From contig OZ245010.1 of the NCBI GenBank assembly GCA_965223735.1, positions 1,674,001-1,738,000 of the forward strand: 64,000 bases of DNA, written 5' to 3'. Made by a program: the position numbers and the translations under genes. A model generated the notes under the pieces. That model worked only from the letters and a program-made list of their open reading frames with translations, was not told the DNA's origin and made no database searches. Origin of the DNA: CAYFZO01 sp965223735 (GTDB lineage Bacteria > Pseudomonadota > Gammaproteobacteria > Poriferisulfidales > Oxydemutatoraceae). This document shows positions 35,851 through 44,536 of the stretch, piece after piece (within the stretch, counting starts at the first letter, position 1; each line of letters opens with the position of its first letter).

Positions 35851-35932
35851 GGCGGGTATGTAAATCACCCGCCGGACGACGGCACCTTGATCGTCGGCTT
35901 CCATAACCCTCCGCGGCGGTTTTTCGCCGCCG
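35851..35932 (+). other. Two hairpins after gspN
   Basis: GGCGGGT...ACCCGCC (35851-35873) and GCGGCG...CGCCGC with a GTTTTT loop (about 35913-35930). Neither is followed by a strong T-run, so termination or mRNA-end protection is only possible. Confidence 0.35.
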
Positions 35933-36007
35933 CGCTCGGTCGGCGGCGTGCCGCAGACCCGTCTTATAGTATGATGACGCCGGTTGCGAATACATCGGGG
36001 GGTGTTC

Positions 36008-36403
36008 ATGCAAACGCATAAAAGTTTCAAGGATTTTTTGACACAGGCGCAAGCCGCGGTGGACGTCATCGAGGTGGGTGAGGCGATGAAGGCGGCTGCC
36101 GATCCGGACGTTCAGTTCGTAGACGTTCGTGATCTGCCGGAACTGGCTGCGCTCGGGAAGATTCCCGGAGCCGTACACGCTTCCCGCGGCATGATCGAGT
36201 TTCTGGTCGACTCTGAGAGTCCTTACCATAATGAATTGTTTGCTGGCGACAAGAAGTTCATCCTGTACTGCATGAGCGGCGGGCGCTCGTTGCTTGCGGC
36301 GCATCGCATGAAGGAAATGGGCTTTGACCGGGTTTGCAGTCTGTCCGGCGGATTGAAGGCCTGGCTCGAAGCGGGGGGCGAAACCGAAGCCGTCGAAAAA
36401 TAG
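36008..36403 (+). CDS. Single-domain rhodanese-like protein
   Basis: 131 aa from ATG 36008; the frame opens at 35984, but similarity starts later. Rhodanese fold with VQFVDVRDLPELAALGKIPGA, HASRGMIEF and active loop CMSGGRS, followed by AAHRMKEMGFDRVCSLSGGLKAWL. The loop Cys is kept, so sulfur transfer is possible. It lies 48 bp upstream of the rhombosortase gene and may be expressed with it. Confidence 0.85.
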   Translation: MQTHKSFKDFLTQAQAAVDVIEVGEAMKAAADPDVQFVDVRDLPELAALGKIPGAVHASRGMIEFLVDSESPYHNELFAGDKKFILYCMSGGRSLLAAHRMKEMGFDRVCSLSGGLKAWLEAGGETEAVEK

Positions 36404-36450
36404 TTTGCCCGGCTTCTTCAAAACCGCCGCTTGGAATTCCGATCACTGAT

Positions 36451-37059
36451 ATGCCGTCAAGCCATCTGCTGAAGGCCTCTGCGGCACTGGTGGTCGTCAC
36501 CGGGGTATGCGCTTTATTCGTGCTGGAGCGTCCGGCCGAGCTCTTCATCTATGACCGCACCGCTTTTCTCTCCGGCGAGTATTGGCGGCTTGTCAGCGGC
36601 CATTTTGTTCATAAAACATGGGCGCATCTGTTGCTCAATCTCGCGGCGTGGTGGTTGATCTGGGCGTACGGTCGCCCGGTGTGCGGCAATGGGATGTGGG
36701 CGTTGCTGTTGTTCGTCTGTGCGCTCGGCACCGGCGTCGGCATGTTCGTTTTTCTGCCGGAGCTCGAGTGGTACACGGGCTTGTCGGGCGTGCTTCACGG
36801 CTTGTTTTTCGCGGTCGCCATACTGCGGCTGTCGGTACAGCGCAATGATCATCCGGCGTGGTTTATTTTGGCGGTGATCACGGTGAAACTTGCCTACGAG
36901 CATTTTCAGGGGCCGACGCCGGTGACCGCCGGGTTGGTTGATTTACCGGTGATTTTTGAGGCGCATTGGTATGGCGCGGTGAGCGGGGTGTCGGCGGCTG
37001 TCCTGATCGGCCTGGCCCGGTTTGCCCGGCGTCCGCAGGCGGGTATCGGGCGGGCATGA
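36451..37059 (+). CDS. rrtA: Rhombosortase (rhomboid-like intramembrane serine protease)
   Basis: 202 aa from ATG 36451. Six predicted membrane segments. The rhomboid catalytic Ser is in GLSGVLHGLFF (about residue 110) and the catalytic His in EAHWYGAVSG (about 170), with HLLLNLAAWW as the early conserved helix. Rhombosortases cleave GlyGly-CTERM tails of proteins secreted by type II systems. No GlyGly-CTERM protein is seen in this window, but proximity to the complete gsp operon supports the assignment. Followed by a strong terminator. Confidence 0.83.
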   Translation: MPSSHLLKASAALVVVTGVCALFVLERPAELFIYDRTAFLSGEYWRLVSGHFVHKTWAHLLLNLAAWWLIWAYGRPVCGNGMWALLLFVCALGTGVGMFVFLPELEWYTGLSGVLHGLFFAVAILRLSVQRNDHPAWFILAVITVKLAYEHFQGPTPVTAGLVDLPVIFEAHWYGAVSGVSAAVLIGLARFARRPQAGIGRA

Positions 37060-37098
37060 AAAAACCCGGCTTGCGAGGTAGCAAGCCGGGTTTCTTTT
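37060..37098 (+). terminator. Bidirectional rho-independent terminator
   Basis: AAACCCGGCTTGC and GCAAGCCGGGTTT form a perfect 13-bp stem around GAGGTA, with a T-rich end on the plus side and a matching run of A on the other, so it can stop both the rombosortase transcript and the convergent Arg/Lys-repeat gene. Confidence 0.9.
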
Positions 37099-37134
37099 GA
37101 GCGCAGTCGTTGACTGCCGACCTGATGGCGCCGC

Positions 37135-37599
37135 TTAGCGGCGGCGTCTCCTGGTCGTGCGGCGCTTTTTCGGCGCAGCCCGCTTTTTCGGCGCAGCCCG
37201 CTTCTTCGTCGCACGGCGCTTGGTCGTGCGGCGCTTTTTCGGCGCAGCCCGCTTCTTCGTCGCGCGGCGCTTGGTCGTGCGGCGCTTTTTCGGCGCAGCC
37301 CGCTTCTTCGTCGTGCGACGCTTGGTCGTGCGGCGCTTTTTCGGCGCAGCCCGCTTCTTCGTCGTGCGACGCTTGGTCGTGCGGCGCTTTTTCGGCGCAG
37401 CCCGCTTCTTCGTCGTGCGACGCTTGGTCGTGCGGCGCTTTTTCGGCGCAGCCCGCTTCTTCGTCGCGCGGCGCTTGGTCGTGCGGCGCTTTTTCGGCGC
37501 AGCCCGCTTCTTCGTCGTGCGACGTTTGGTCGTGCGGCGCTTGGCCGGAGCGCGTTTGCTCGTGGCCCTTCTTTTTTTGGTGCGTCGTTTGATTACCAT
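37135..37599 (-). CDS. Arg/Lys-rich repeat protein (histone H1/AlgP-like)
   Basis: 154 aa from ATG 37599, chosen for GGGAGG seven bases upstream. Nearly the whole protein is a 17-residue repeat (KKRRTTKRRTTKKRAAP with small variation), encoded by 51-bp tandem DNA units. Composition is K, R, T, A and P only, as in bacterial histone-like C-terminal tails such as AlgP and histone H1-like proteins. DNA or RNA compaction is likely but inferred from composition. The repeat number is probably variable between strains. Confidence 0.75.
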   Translation of the reverse strand: MVIKRRTKKRRATSKRAPAKRRTTKRRTTKKRAAPKKRRTTKRRATKKRAAPKKRRTTKRRTTKKRAAPKKRRTTKRRTTKKRAAPKKRRTTKRRTTKKRAAPKKRRTTKRRATKKRAAPKKRRTTKRRATKKRAAPKKRAAPKKRRTTRRRRR

Positions 37600-37749
37600 C
37601 AAACTACCTCCCATTATGTTATGAGCACTTGATTAAGGCCTTTACCGTCAGGTGTTTCAGGATTCGTGGCGCGCTTTTGTTCAACGGTTAATGGTTGGTA
37701 TGTTAGTTTGCCAAAAGCCTCCAGTTCCCTATATAGGCCCGGTTGATTT

Positions 37750-37938
37750 GAAACAACTCCGAAATGCCGTCGCAAGCCTTGGCCTTGGGCTGATATGTCC
37801 AAGGTGGGGTCTGTGACATCCGCATCAGGCTTTCCACTCAGTCGGTGGACTTGCACAACAGCGTCCGTGTAAACCCCTGTTGTCATTTAGATACGCTCAA
37901 GGTTCTTCATGGCCACTCTCGAACATTCCAGAGCTATT
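37750..37938 (-). ncRNA. ssrS: 6S RNA
   Basis: It lies directly after zapA, the classical gammaproteobacterial position. Read on the minus strand, the 5' end (GCTCTGGAATGTTCGAGAGTGGCC) resembles the E. coli 6S 5' end, and the 3' end GCTTGCGACGGCATTTCGGAG matches GCCTGCGGCGGCATCTCGGAG. The two ends pair (AAATAGCTCTG with CGGAGTTGTTT), closing the usual long hairpin of about 185 nt. 6S RNA binds the housekeeping RNA polymerase as a promoter mimic. Exact ends are estimated. Confidence 0.85.
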
Positions 37939-38292
37939 TCAAAACTGGTGCAGCTGTCCGGTTCTCATCCGGCGCTGAAACATATTCGTGTCGAGGCGAT
38001 CTTTTATCACCTTTAATCGGTCGTGTACTTCGTCGCTGCTGCTTTGTTGTTCATGTTGGCGGAGCTGTTGTTCGCGACGTTGCTCGAGCAATTCGTGCGC
38101 CAGGTTCAGGGCTGTGATCGCGGCGATTTGGTCTGCGCCGAGGCCCGTGCCCGAGTTTTTCATTTCCCGCATTCGTTGATTCAGGAAGTCCGCCACCTCG
38201 GCCAGTTTGTCTTCCTGGCCTTCGGGACACGACACGCAATATTCTTTGTTGAATATTGTTACCTTCATTTGGTTGGGAGGTAGTTCGCTCAT
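37939..38292 (-). CDS. zapA: Cell division protein ZapA
   Basis: 117 aa. MKVTIFNKEYCVSCPEGQEDKLAEVADFLNQRMREMK is the ZapA N-terminal domain, followed by a long coiled coil. The first eight residues may be dispensable (ATG at residue 9). ZapA bundles FtsZ at the division ring. The start overlaps the stop of the upstream small coiled-coil gene (ATGA), and the 6S RNA follows without a gap. Confidence 0.9.
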   Translation of the reverse strand: MSELPPNQMKVTIFNKEYCVSCPEGQEDKLAEVADFLNQRMREMKNSGTGLGADQIAAITALNLAHELLEQRREQQLRQHEQQSSSDEVHDRLKVIKDRLDTNMFQRRMRTGQLHQF

Positions 38293-38489
38293 GATTGTTC
38301 CAGCATTTTCAACCGAGTGAGCATGGATTCAATTTTGGAGTGAACCTGGTGATGCAGGTCATTCAGACCCGCTTTTTCTGATGAAAGCTTCTTCTGCTGT
38401 TTCTTCAGCGCCAGATTTTCTTCCATCAGCCTGTTATGGTCTTCGAGCAAATCGTTCACCCGCTGCTCAAGTTCCGTCAGCAGTTGCAT
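38289..38489 (-). CDS. Small coiled-coil protein, TIGR02449/ZapB-like
   Basis: 66 aa from ATG 38489, which has AGAGGA just upstream; the ATG at 38519 lacks this. An all-helical Leu/Glu heptad pattern (LLTELEQRVNDLLEDHNRLMEENLALKKQ) is typical of the small TIGR02449 family that sits before zapA in many gammaproteobacteria. A divisome role is inferred from context. Translationally coupled to zapA. Confidence 0.82.
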   Translation of the reverse strand: MQLLTELEQRVNDLLEDHNRLMEENLALKKQQKKLSSEKAGLNDLHHQVHSKIESMLTRLKMLEQS

Positions 38490-38529
38490 ATTTCCTCTCT
38501 GACTTAAATCAGGTTCCATTAAGCAACGG

Positions 38530-38557
38530 ATTATGCTTATTTAGTAAGCAGGGTCAA
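38530..38557 (-). promoter_or_regulatory. Promoter for the zapB-like/zapA/6S unit
   Basis: On the minus strand -35 TTGACC and -10 CATAAT are separated by 16 bp, about 40 bp upstream of the ATG at 38489. Confidence 0.55.
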
Positions 38558-38676
38558 TACTTCTGCAAACCGGTCTCTGCATGATTTTTTGCATTCTCAG
38601 CGATAACTTTTCGCGAGTTTGTGTAGAATGCACATTTTGAGTACGCATAACTTGCTGAAAAGGCGGAGAAAACACG

Positions 38677-39165
38677 TTGAAATTCATTGCAGAACATGTT
38701 CGAAAAAAACAGCGCATTTTACACGGTTGTTTTGATCTTCACGGGGTTTTGTCCGGCGTGTTAACTGTGGATATCTCTGCTCAACTCAAGTACCGAGTAC
38801 GGGAAATCGAGAAACCGGACACCGGCGCTGAGCGTTTCTCCGGAAGCGTCATACCGGATGGGGAAGCGCTGTTTGATGAAGGTCCCGGCCGACTCGTCGA
38901 GGACGATATGCGGTCCGGGCCGCCGCCGTTTGAAGGCAACGGCGCGTCCGTGTCGGCGGACAATCGCCATGAGTGCGTGCAGGCGACGACCGATCGTCGC
39001 AGAGGATCTGCATACGGGGTCGGCGTTGACAACACGTCGCTTAAAAATATCCCGTCCGGTTTGAGTTCAAAGTTTTCAAGCGGAATCTGCGAAGTCGGCC
39101 TGACCGATTGCGCGGTTTCGCCGGATGACCGTAAGTGCGCCGGCGTGCCGATGGTGCGGGCATGA
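38677..39165 (+). CDS. Hypothetical protein upstream of pepP
   Basis: 162 aa from a TTG with AGGCGGAG upstream. I do not recognise a family. It occupies the place of ygfB (UPF0149) in related gene orders but does not show UPF0149 features. Hydrophilic, with no membrane helix. Its stop overlaps the pepP start by 4 bp (ATGA), the main argument for it being translated. It could also be a degenerate leader region. Confidence 0.4.
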   Translation: MKFIAEHVRKKQRILHGCFDLHGVLSGVLTVDISAQLKYRVREIEKPDTGAERFSGSVIPDGEALFDEGPGRLVEDDMRSGPPPFEGNGASVSADNRHECVQATTDRRRGSAYGVGVDNTSLKNIPSGLSSKFSSGICEVGLTDCAVSPDDRKCAGVPMVRA

Positions 39166-40499
39166 GATCGCCCCGGACAAAGGCAGGCGCCATCAAGGCC
39201 GGGGGCGAGTTCGCCCGCCGTCGGTGCGCGCTGATGCGTATGCTCGGCAAAGGTGCGCTCGCGGTGATTCCCGCCGCACCGACGGCGTCGCGCACACGCG
39301 ACGTCGATCATCCTTATCGCCAGCACAGCGACTTCGCCTACCTGACCGGTTTTTGCGAACCCGATGCAATTGCGGTGTTCGCACCCGGATCACCCGAACG
39401 TCGTGGCGGCGAGTACATTCTGTTTTGTCGTCCCCGCGACGCGCAACGCGAGATCTGGGACGGTGCATTTGCCGGGTGTCGGGGGGCGGTGCGTGATTTC
39501 GGTGCGGACCGCGCATTTCCGATCGGAGACTTTGACCGAGTCTTCCCAGAACTCGCAGCGAAATGCGCCCGCATCTACCTGCCGATGGACGGTGAGGAGA
39601 CGCCGCACCGACACCTGCTGCGCCTGTTGCGACACCCGCTTCGCCAGAGCGGGGGCCGTCGTGAACTGCTCGCGCTTGAGGAGCCGGTTCACGAGATGCG
39701 CCTGCGCAAGTCGCGCGGCGAGACCGCGTTGATGAGGCGGGCTGCGGTGATTTCGGCGACAGCGCACCGGCGCGCGATGCGCGCGTGCCGCCCAGGCGTA
39801 TTTGAATATCAGCTCGCAGCCGAGATCCACTATGAGTTCGAGCGGGCCGATGCGGTGCCCGCGTATCCGTCCATCGTGGCTGGCGGCGTTAACGCGTGCA
39901 CCCTGCATTACACGCGCAACGGTGACGCGCTCAGGGACGGTGATTTGCTGCTGATAGACGCCGGCGCCGAGTGTCAGCTTTACGCAAGCGACATTACCCG
40001 CACGTTTCCGGTCGGCGGACGCTTCAGGCCGGTGCAGCGTGAACTGTACGAGGTCGTGCTCGAAGCGCAGTCCGCGGCGATCGGCGAAGTGCGTCCGGGC
40101 AACACCTGGGAGGACGTACATGGTGCGGCGGTGCGTACACTGACCCGGGGGCTGGTCGCGCTCGGGTTGCTCAGGGGGCAGGTGCGGCGCTTGATCGCTG
40201 CTCGCGAGTATCAGCGCTTTTACATGCACCGCACCGGCCACTGGCTCGGCATGGAAGTGCACGACGTGGGTTGTTACAGCGACGGTGTGCACCCGCGGCG
40301 GTTTGAGCCCGGCATGGTGCTGACCGTCGAACCGGGGCTTTATATTCGCACCGGCGCCGACGTGCCGCGCCGCTGGCGCAACACCGGTATTCGTATTGAG
40401 GACGACCTCGTAGTGACCAAAGACGGCGCGCGCGTTCTGAGCGACGGCGTGCCGAAAGACCCTGACGAGATCGAGGCGCTGGTTTCGGCGGGTGGATGA
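39162..40499 (+). CDS. pepP: Xaa-Pro aminopeptidase PepP
   Basis: 445 aa from ATG 39162, overlapping the preceding stop. An N-terminal creatinase-like domain (RTRDVDHPYRQHSDFAYLTGF) precedes the pita-bread metallopeptidase domain. Metal ligands appear in LLIDAGAECQLYASDITRTFP, HRTGHWLGMEVHDVG, LTVEPGLY and GIRIEDDLVV. It removes N-terminal residues preceding proline. The order pepP-ubiH-ubiI/visC is conserved in gammaproteobacteria. Confidence 0.93.
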   Translation: MRSPRTKAGAIKAGGEFARRRCALMRMLGKGALAVIPAAPTASRTRDVDHPYRQHSDFAYLTGFCEPDAIAVFAPGSPERRGGEYILFCRPRDAQREIWDGAFAGCRGAVRDFGADRAFPIGDFDRVFPELAAKCARIYLPMDGEETPHRHLLRLLRHPLRQSGGRRELLALEEPVHEMRLRKSRGETALMRRAAVISATAHRRAMRACRPGVFEYQLAAEIHYEFERADAVPAYPSIVAGGVNACTLHYTRNGDALRDGDLLLIDAGAECQLYASDITRTFPVGGRFRPVQRELYEVVLEAQSAAIGEVRPGNTWEDVHGAAVRTLTRGLVALGLLRGQVRRLIAAREYQRFYMHRTGHWLGMEVHDVGCYSDGVHPRRFEPGMVLTVEPGLYIRTGADVPRRWRNTGIRIEDDLVVTKDGARVLSDGVPKDPDEIEALVSAGG

Positions 40500-40508
40500 G
40501 TGTCGGCA

Positions 40509-41744
40509 ATGAAGGCCTTTGACATAACGATCATCGGCGGCGGTCTCGCGGGCGCCGGTCTGGCAGCGGCGTTGCGTGGCTACCCCGGGCGTGTCGCACT
40601 GGTCGAGACGCACGCGCGCGATGTACTGTTCGAGGTGACGTTTGACGAGCGCAGCATCGCGCTCGCCGACGTCAGTCGCCGCATCCTTGACACGCTGGGG
40701 CTGTGGGATGCGCCGGCGATGCAGGTGCATCCGATCCGCGAGATCCGCGTATCCGAAAAAGGCGTGTTCGGCGCCACCCGCATCTGCGCCGCGCACGAGA
40801 GGCTGGACGCACTCGCGTGGACGGTGCCCCACCGCGTGCTCGGTCAGGCGTTGCACCGGGATCTGCACGGCCTTGAACTGTTCTCACCGGCGACGGCGAC
40901 GGCGCTGGCGCAGCACGCGGACCGCGTGACGGTCACGCTTGAGCAGGCGGGGGTATGCCGCGAGATCGAAACCCGCCTGCTGGTGCTTGCTGACAGCGGC
41001 GGACTGCGGGCTGCGGCCGGGTTTGACACCGTGGTATCCGACTACGGGCAGGCCGCCGTTGTGGTCAACATTGAAACCGAGATCGCCTGCGGCGACGTGG
41101 CTTATGAGCGTTTCACGCCGCAGGGCCCGCTCGCGGTGCTGCCGCTCGGCGGTTCGCGTTGCGGTGTCGTGTGGACGCGGGCGCGGAATGAAGCCGCCGC
41201 CGTCGCCGCGGAACCCGACGAGCGGTTCATCGAGCGGCTGCAAGCTGACTTCGGTCGCCGTCTGGGACGTATTCTGCGCGTTGGCGGGCGCTCGGTGTTT
41301 CCGTTGCGCCTCGTGCGGACGACGCAAATGGTCAGGGGGCGCGTCGTTGTGCTCGGCAACGCCGCCCACACGCTGCACCCGGTTGCGGGGCAGAACTTCA
41401 ATCTCACGTTGCGTGATATTGCGGCGCTTGCCGAAAGTGTGTTCGCTGCGGACGACGCGGGCGCACGTGCCGGTCTCGCCGCGTGGCAGGATCAGCGCCG
41501 CGCCGATGTCCGGCGTGTTGCACGCTTCACCGATTTTCTGGCGCGCGCATTCACCCGGTGTCGGCGCGTGTTCGCGCCGGTGCGCGGTGCGGCGTTGCTC
41601 GGCTTTGAGTTGTTTCCGCCTCTGCGCCGCGCCGTCGTGCGTAGAAGCCTCGGCCTGTTGCCGTCGGCGTCGCGCCTCGCGAGCGGCCTGCCGCTGACGC
41701 CCCGGAAGCCGCGGGCGGCGCGGGGAGAAGCGCGTGCCGGCTGA
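40509..41744 (+). CDS. ubiH: Ubiquinone FAD-dependent monooxygenase UbiH
   Basis: 411 aa from ATG 40509; GTG 40500 is an alternative directly after the pepP stop. FAD-binding GxGxxG region (DITIIGGGLAGAGLAAAL), the DERSIALADVSRRIL segment characteristic of UbiH-type hydroxylases, and the second FAD motif VVLGNAAHTLHPVAGQNFNLTLRD. It catalyses C6 hydroxylation in ubiquinone synthesis. The C-terminus is Arg/Ala-rich and runs 11 bp into the next gene. Confidence 0.9.
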   Translation: MKAFDITIIGGGLAGAGLAAALRGYPGRVALVETHARDVLFEVTFDERSIALADVSRRILDTLGLWDAPAMQVHPIREIRVSEKGVFGATRICAAHERLDALAWTVPHRVLGQALHRDLHGLELFSPATATALAQHADRVTVTLEQAGVCREIETRLLVLADSGGLRAAAGFDTVVSDYGQAAVVVNIETEIACGDVAYERFTPQGPLAVLPLGGSRCGVVWTRARNEAAAVAAEPDERFIERLQADFGRRLGRILRVGGRSVFPLRLVRTTQMVRGRVVVLGNAAHTLHPVAGQNFNLTLRDIAALAESVFAADDAGARAGLAAWQDQRRADVRRVARFTDFLARAFTRCRRVFAPVRGAALLGFELFPPLRRAVVRRSLGLLPSASRLASGLPLTPRKPRAARGEARAG

Positions 41745-42909
41745 CCGCGTCGTTGTTGTCGGCAGCGGCGTCACCGGTCTTGCCTGCGCCGCCGGTTTCG
41801 CGCAGATCGGCTGTCCGGTCGTGTTGTGCGGCGACGAGCCGCTGCCGTTTGACGTCGCTCAGGATCACGACCTGCGCGTGTTTGCGCTGAATGACGCATC
41901 CTGTGAATTGCTGCGGCGTCTCGACGTGTGGGACGCCGTCGCTGCCCAGCGGCTCTGTCCTTACGAGAAGATGGAGGTGTGGGCCGGGCGCGGGCGCGTG
42001 ACGTTTCACGCAACCGACGTCGCCCGGGCGCAACTCGGCGTGATCGTTGAAAACCGGCTCCTGTGCAGTGTGCTGTTTGAGCATCTGCGCGGATGCCGCA
42101 AGGTTGAGGTTCGCTGTCCGGCGCGGCTGCAATCCATGCGATCCGTCGCCGACGGGGACGCCTGGTGCGTTGCGTTCGACGACGGCGGCGAAATTGAAGC
42201 GGGTCTTGTCGTCGGTGCCGACGGCGCCGATTCGCAGGTGCGGGCATACGCCGGCATCGTTTACAGGCGTCATGGATATGGTCAGGAGGCGATCGTCGCG
42301 ACGGTCGAGTGTGAAGTCGCGCACGACAACATTTGTCTGCAATGTTTCTCGCGCGACGGCATCGCGGCTTTGTTGCCGCTCACCGGGTGCGGCGGGAAGT
42401 TGGGCTCCGTTGTGTGGTCGTGCAACAGGCCGCTCGCCGACGAACTCGCCGCGTTGCCCGACGAGGCGTTCGGTAAACGGCTGATGCAGGTGCTGGAGAA
42501 TCGTCTCGGGGCGATGGCGCCGGTTTCGAGGCGCGTCGCCTTCCCTTTGTACGGCGCGCTGGCCGACGACTACATCGGCGCCGGTATCGCGCTGGTCGGC
42601 GACGCCGCGCACAGCGTCCACCCATTGGCGGGGCAGGGTGCGAACATGGGGCTGGCCGACGTGCGCGTGCTGACCGACGCCGTGGCGTCTGCGGCGTGTG
42701 GTGCGGGTCTTCGCCGGTCGGTGCTGCGCCGCTATCAGCGCAACGTCAAGGGACGCAACCTCGGTATGAAGTACGCTCTCGACGCGATCCGCTGGTGGTT
42801 TGTCGGCGAGCATTTGCCGCCGGGCGTGCTGCAATCTGCGGCGCTGGATCTTACCGACCGCTGTCTGCCGCTGAAGATCTGGTTCATGGAGAAGGCAGCC
42901 GGCAACTGA
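41734..42909 (+). CDS. ubiI: Ubiquinone FAD-dependent monooxygenase, UbiI/VisC-like
   Basis: 391 aa from a GTG overlapping ubiH. FAD N-terminal motif (VVVVGSGVTGLACAAGF), DLRVFALNDASCELLRRL (the equivalent of the usual RVSAIN segment), GADGADSQVR, and VGDAAHSVHPLAGQGANMGLAD. In E. coli the pepP-ubiH-linked paralogue is UbiI, the C5 hydroxylase; specificity among UbiI, UbiF and UbiM cannot be settled here. Ends 137 bp before the convergent tpx; no terminator seen. Confidence 0.85.
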   Translation: MPADRVVVVGSGVTGLACAAGFAQIGCPVVLCGDEPLPFDVAQDHDLRVFALNDASCELLRRLDVWDAVAAQRLCPYEKMEVWAGRGRVTFHATDVARAQLGVIVENRLLCSVLFEHLRGCRKVEVRCPARLQSMRSVADGDAWCVAFDDGGEIEAGLVVGADGADSQVRAYAGIVYRRHGYGQEAIVATVECEVAHDNICLQCFSRDGIAALLPLTGCGGKLGSVVWSCNRPLADELAALPDEAFGKRLMQVLENRLGAMAPVSRRVAFPLYGALADDYIGAGIALVGDAAHSVHPLAGQGANMGLADVRVLTDAVASAACGAGLRRSVLRRYQRNVKGRNLGMKYALDAIRWWFVGEHLPPGVLQSAALDLTDRCLPLKIWFMEKAAGN

Positions 42910-43046
42910 TGCGGGATTGCCTTGCGTCCGTGCACGTTGAAGGTGCGGAGCGGGCCTGGTGTCGGCTCAGGCGGCCACGTCGGCAGCCGCCGGATAATGG
43001 CCGGCGATGTTGTCGCCCCGGATTGAATTCGCTGAACAAGTTGTGA

Positions 43047-43550
43047 TTACGAGGCCAGCACGGTTATTGCGGCGTCATAATCGGGTTCGTTTGCGATCTC
43101 GCTGACCAGTTCGGCGTGCCGGATGACGTTGTCTTCGTCAATCACGATGACCGCCCGTGCGGTGATGCCTGCCAGCGGGCCGTTTTCGATCAGCACGCCG
43201 TAGTCCTTGGCGAACGCTCTTGAACGCATCAGCGACAGCGGGATCACGTTGTTGAGGTTTTCACTTGAACAAAAGCGCGACATCGCGAACGGGAGGTCGG
43301 ATGAAATGATCAGGAACACCGCGTCGGGGTTGCGTTGCGCCGCCTCGTCAAACTTCTTTGTAGAGGTTGCGCACACCGGCGTATCAAGACTCGGCACGAT
43401 GTTCAGCAACTTTCGCTTGCCCTGGAAGTCCTTGAGACTGACGTCTTCAAGATCCTTGTTGACCAGCGTAAAGTCGGGCGCCTCCGCCTCCGGCGCCGGA
43501 AAGACACCGTGCGTGTGTATTTTGTTGCCTTGTAAAGTGATCTCCGTCAT
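43047..43550 (-). CDS. tpx: Thiol peroxidase (2-Cys peroxiredoxin)
   Basis: 167 aa from ATG 43550; an upstream ATG at 43580 adds ten unconserved residues. The Tpx signature PSLDTPVCATSTKKFDEAA carries the peroxidatic Cys, and the resolving Cys lies in MSRFCSSENL. The start MTEITLQGNKIHTHG is typical. It reduces hydroperoxides with thioredoxin as donor. Single-gene unit. Confidence 0.93.
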   Translation of the reverse strand: MTEITLQGNKIHTHGVFPAPEAEAPDFTLVNKDLEDVSLKDFQGKRKLLNIVPSLDTPVCATSTKKFDEAAQRNPDAVFLIISSDLPFAMSRFCSSENLNNVIPLSLMRSRAFAKDYGVLIENGPLAGITARAVIVIDEDNVIRHAELVSEIANEPDYDAAITVLAS

Positions 43551-43828
43551 GGCTTGATTCCTGTTGGGTTGGTTTTGCAACGCGACGCCCGTTTTCAGGC
43601 GACGGGCAGGCTGCTGTTTTTCAGAGGCCTATATTCTACTTGCAGAGCCGCTTGCGGGGCTAAGTATATAATTGCCCTTGTTTAATTAGAAACCGGAGCC
43701 GGTCCAGCCCGAAAACCCCGGAGCAGGGCGGTTACAGCGGCGGGGCTTTGCGGGCGCCCGCCGTAATCCGCTGATTTTATGTGCATAACAAGGGTACCTG
43801 AACGGCCGCCCGCCGGGCGGCGGAGCGT

Positions 43829-44536
43829 ATGAACGACTTCAGCCACGCTTTTCGTGTCGCCGTCGAGATGGTGGCGGCACTTGATCCCGACCTGCTCGAG
43901 ATCATCAGTTTATCGCTTACGGTGAGTTTGACCGCGGTCGTAATCGCCGCGGTGATCGGCCTCTGCATCGGCGCAACGTTGGCGGTCAGCCGTTTTCCGA
44001 CGCGCAATTTCTGGATCAGCCTGCTGACTGCCTTCATGGGCCTCCCGCCGGTGGTGGTGGGGTTGTTCGTTTACCTGATGCTGTCGCGCTCGGGCCCGCT
44101 CGGCGTGCTTGGACTGTTGTACACGCCGGGCGCGATGATCATCGCCCAGACCTTGCTGATCTTCCCGATCATTGCGGCGCTGACTTACCAGACCGTGCGG
44201 GATCTGTACCTTGAATACGGCGAACAACTGCGTTCTCTGGGTTGCCGGATGCCGCATACGGTGGGCACTTTGCTGTGGGAGGGGCGTTTCAGCCTGCTGA
44301 CCGCGGTGCTCGCCGGTTTCGGGCGCGCCATCGCCGAGGTCGGCGCGGTGCTGATCGTCGGTGGCAACATCAATCATGCGACGCGCGTGATGACCACCGC
44401 AATTGCGCTCGAAACCAGCAAGGGCAATCTCGCGCTGGCGCTGGCGCTCGGCATGGTGTTGATCGTGTTGTCCCTGTTGATCACTTTCTCCGCGCAGGCG
44501 CTGCGTAATCTCGGCGAATCACGGCTGCACGTCTGA
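43829..44536 (+). CDS. tupB: Tungstate ABC transporter permease TupB
   Basis: 235 aa with five or six transmembrane helices. The permease EAA loop reads EYGEQLRSLGCRMPHTVGTLLW, followed by GFGRAIAEVGAVLIVGGNINHATRVMTTAIALETSKGN, highly typical of TupB. Transports tungstate (or a related oxyanion) with TupA and TupC. A TATAAT at 43667-43672 could be its promoter. Adjacent to tupC with a 1-bp overlap. Confidence 0.9.
   Translation: MNDFSHAFRVAVEMVAALDPDLLEIISLSLTVSLTAVVIAAVIGLCIGATLAVSRFPTRNFWISLLTAFMGLPPVVVGLFVYLMLSRSGPLGVLGLLYTPGAMIIAQTLLIFPIIAALTYQTVRDLYLEYGEQLRSLGCRMPHTVGTLLWEGRFSLLTAVLAGFGRAIAEVGAVLIVGGNINHATRVMTTAIALETSKGNLALALALGMVLIVLSLLITFSAQALRNLGESRLHV

Noticed and set aside
37144..37560. 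51-bp periodic DNA that could be mistaken for a CRISPR array
   Set aside because: There are no unique spacers; the whole unit repeats and is coding in a single basic protein.
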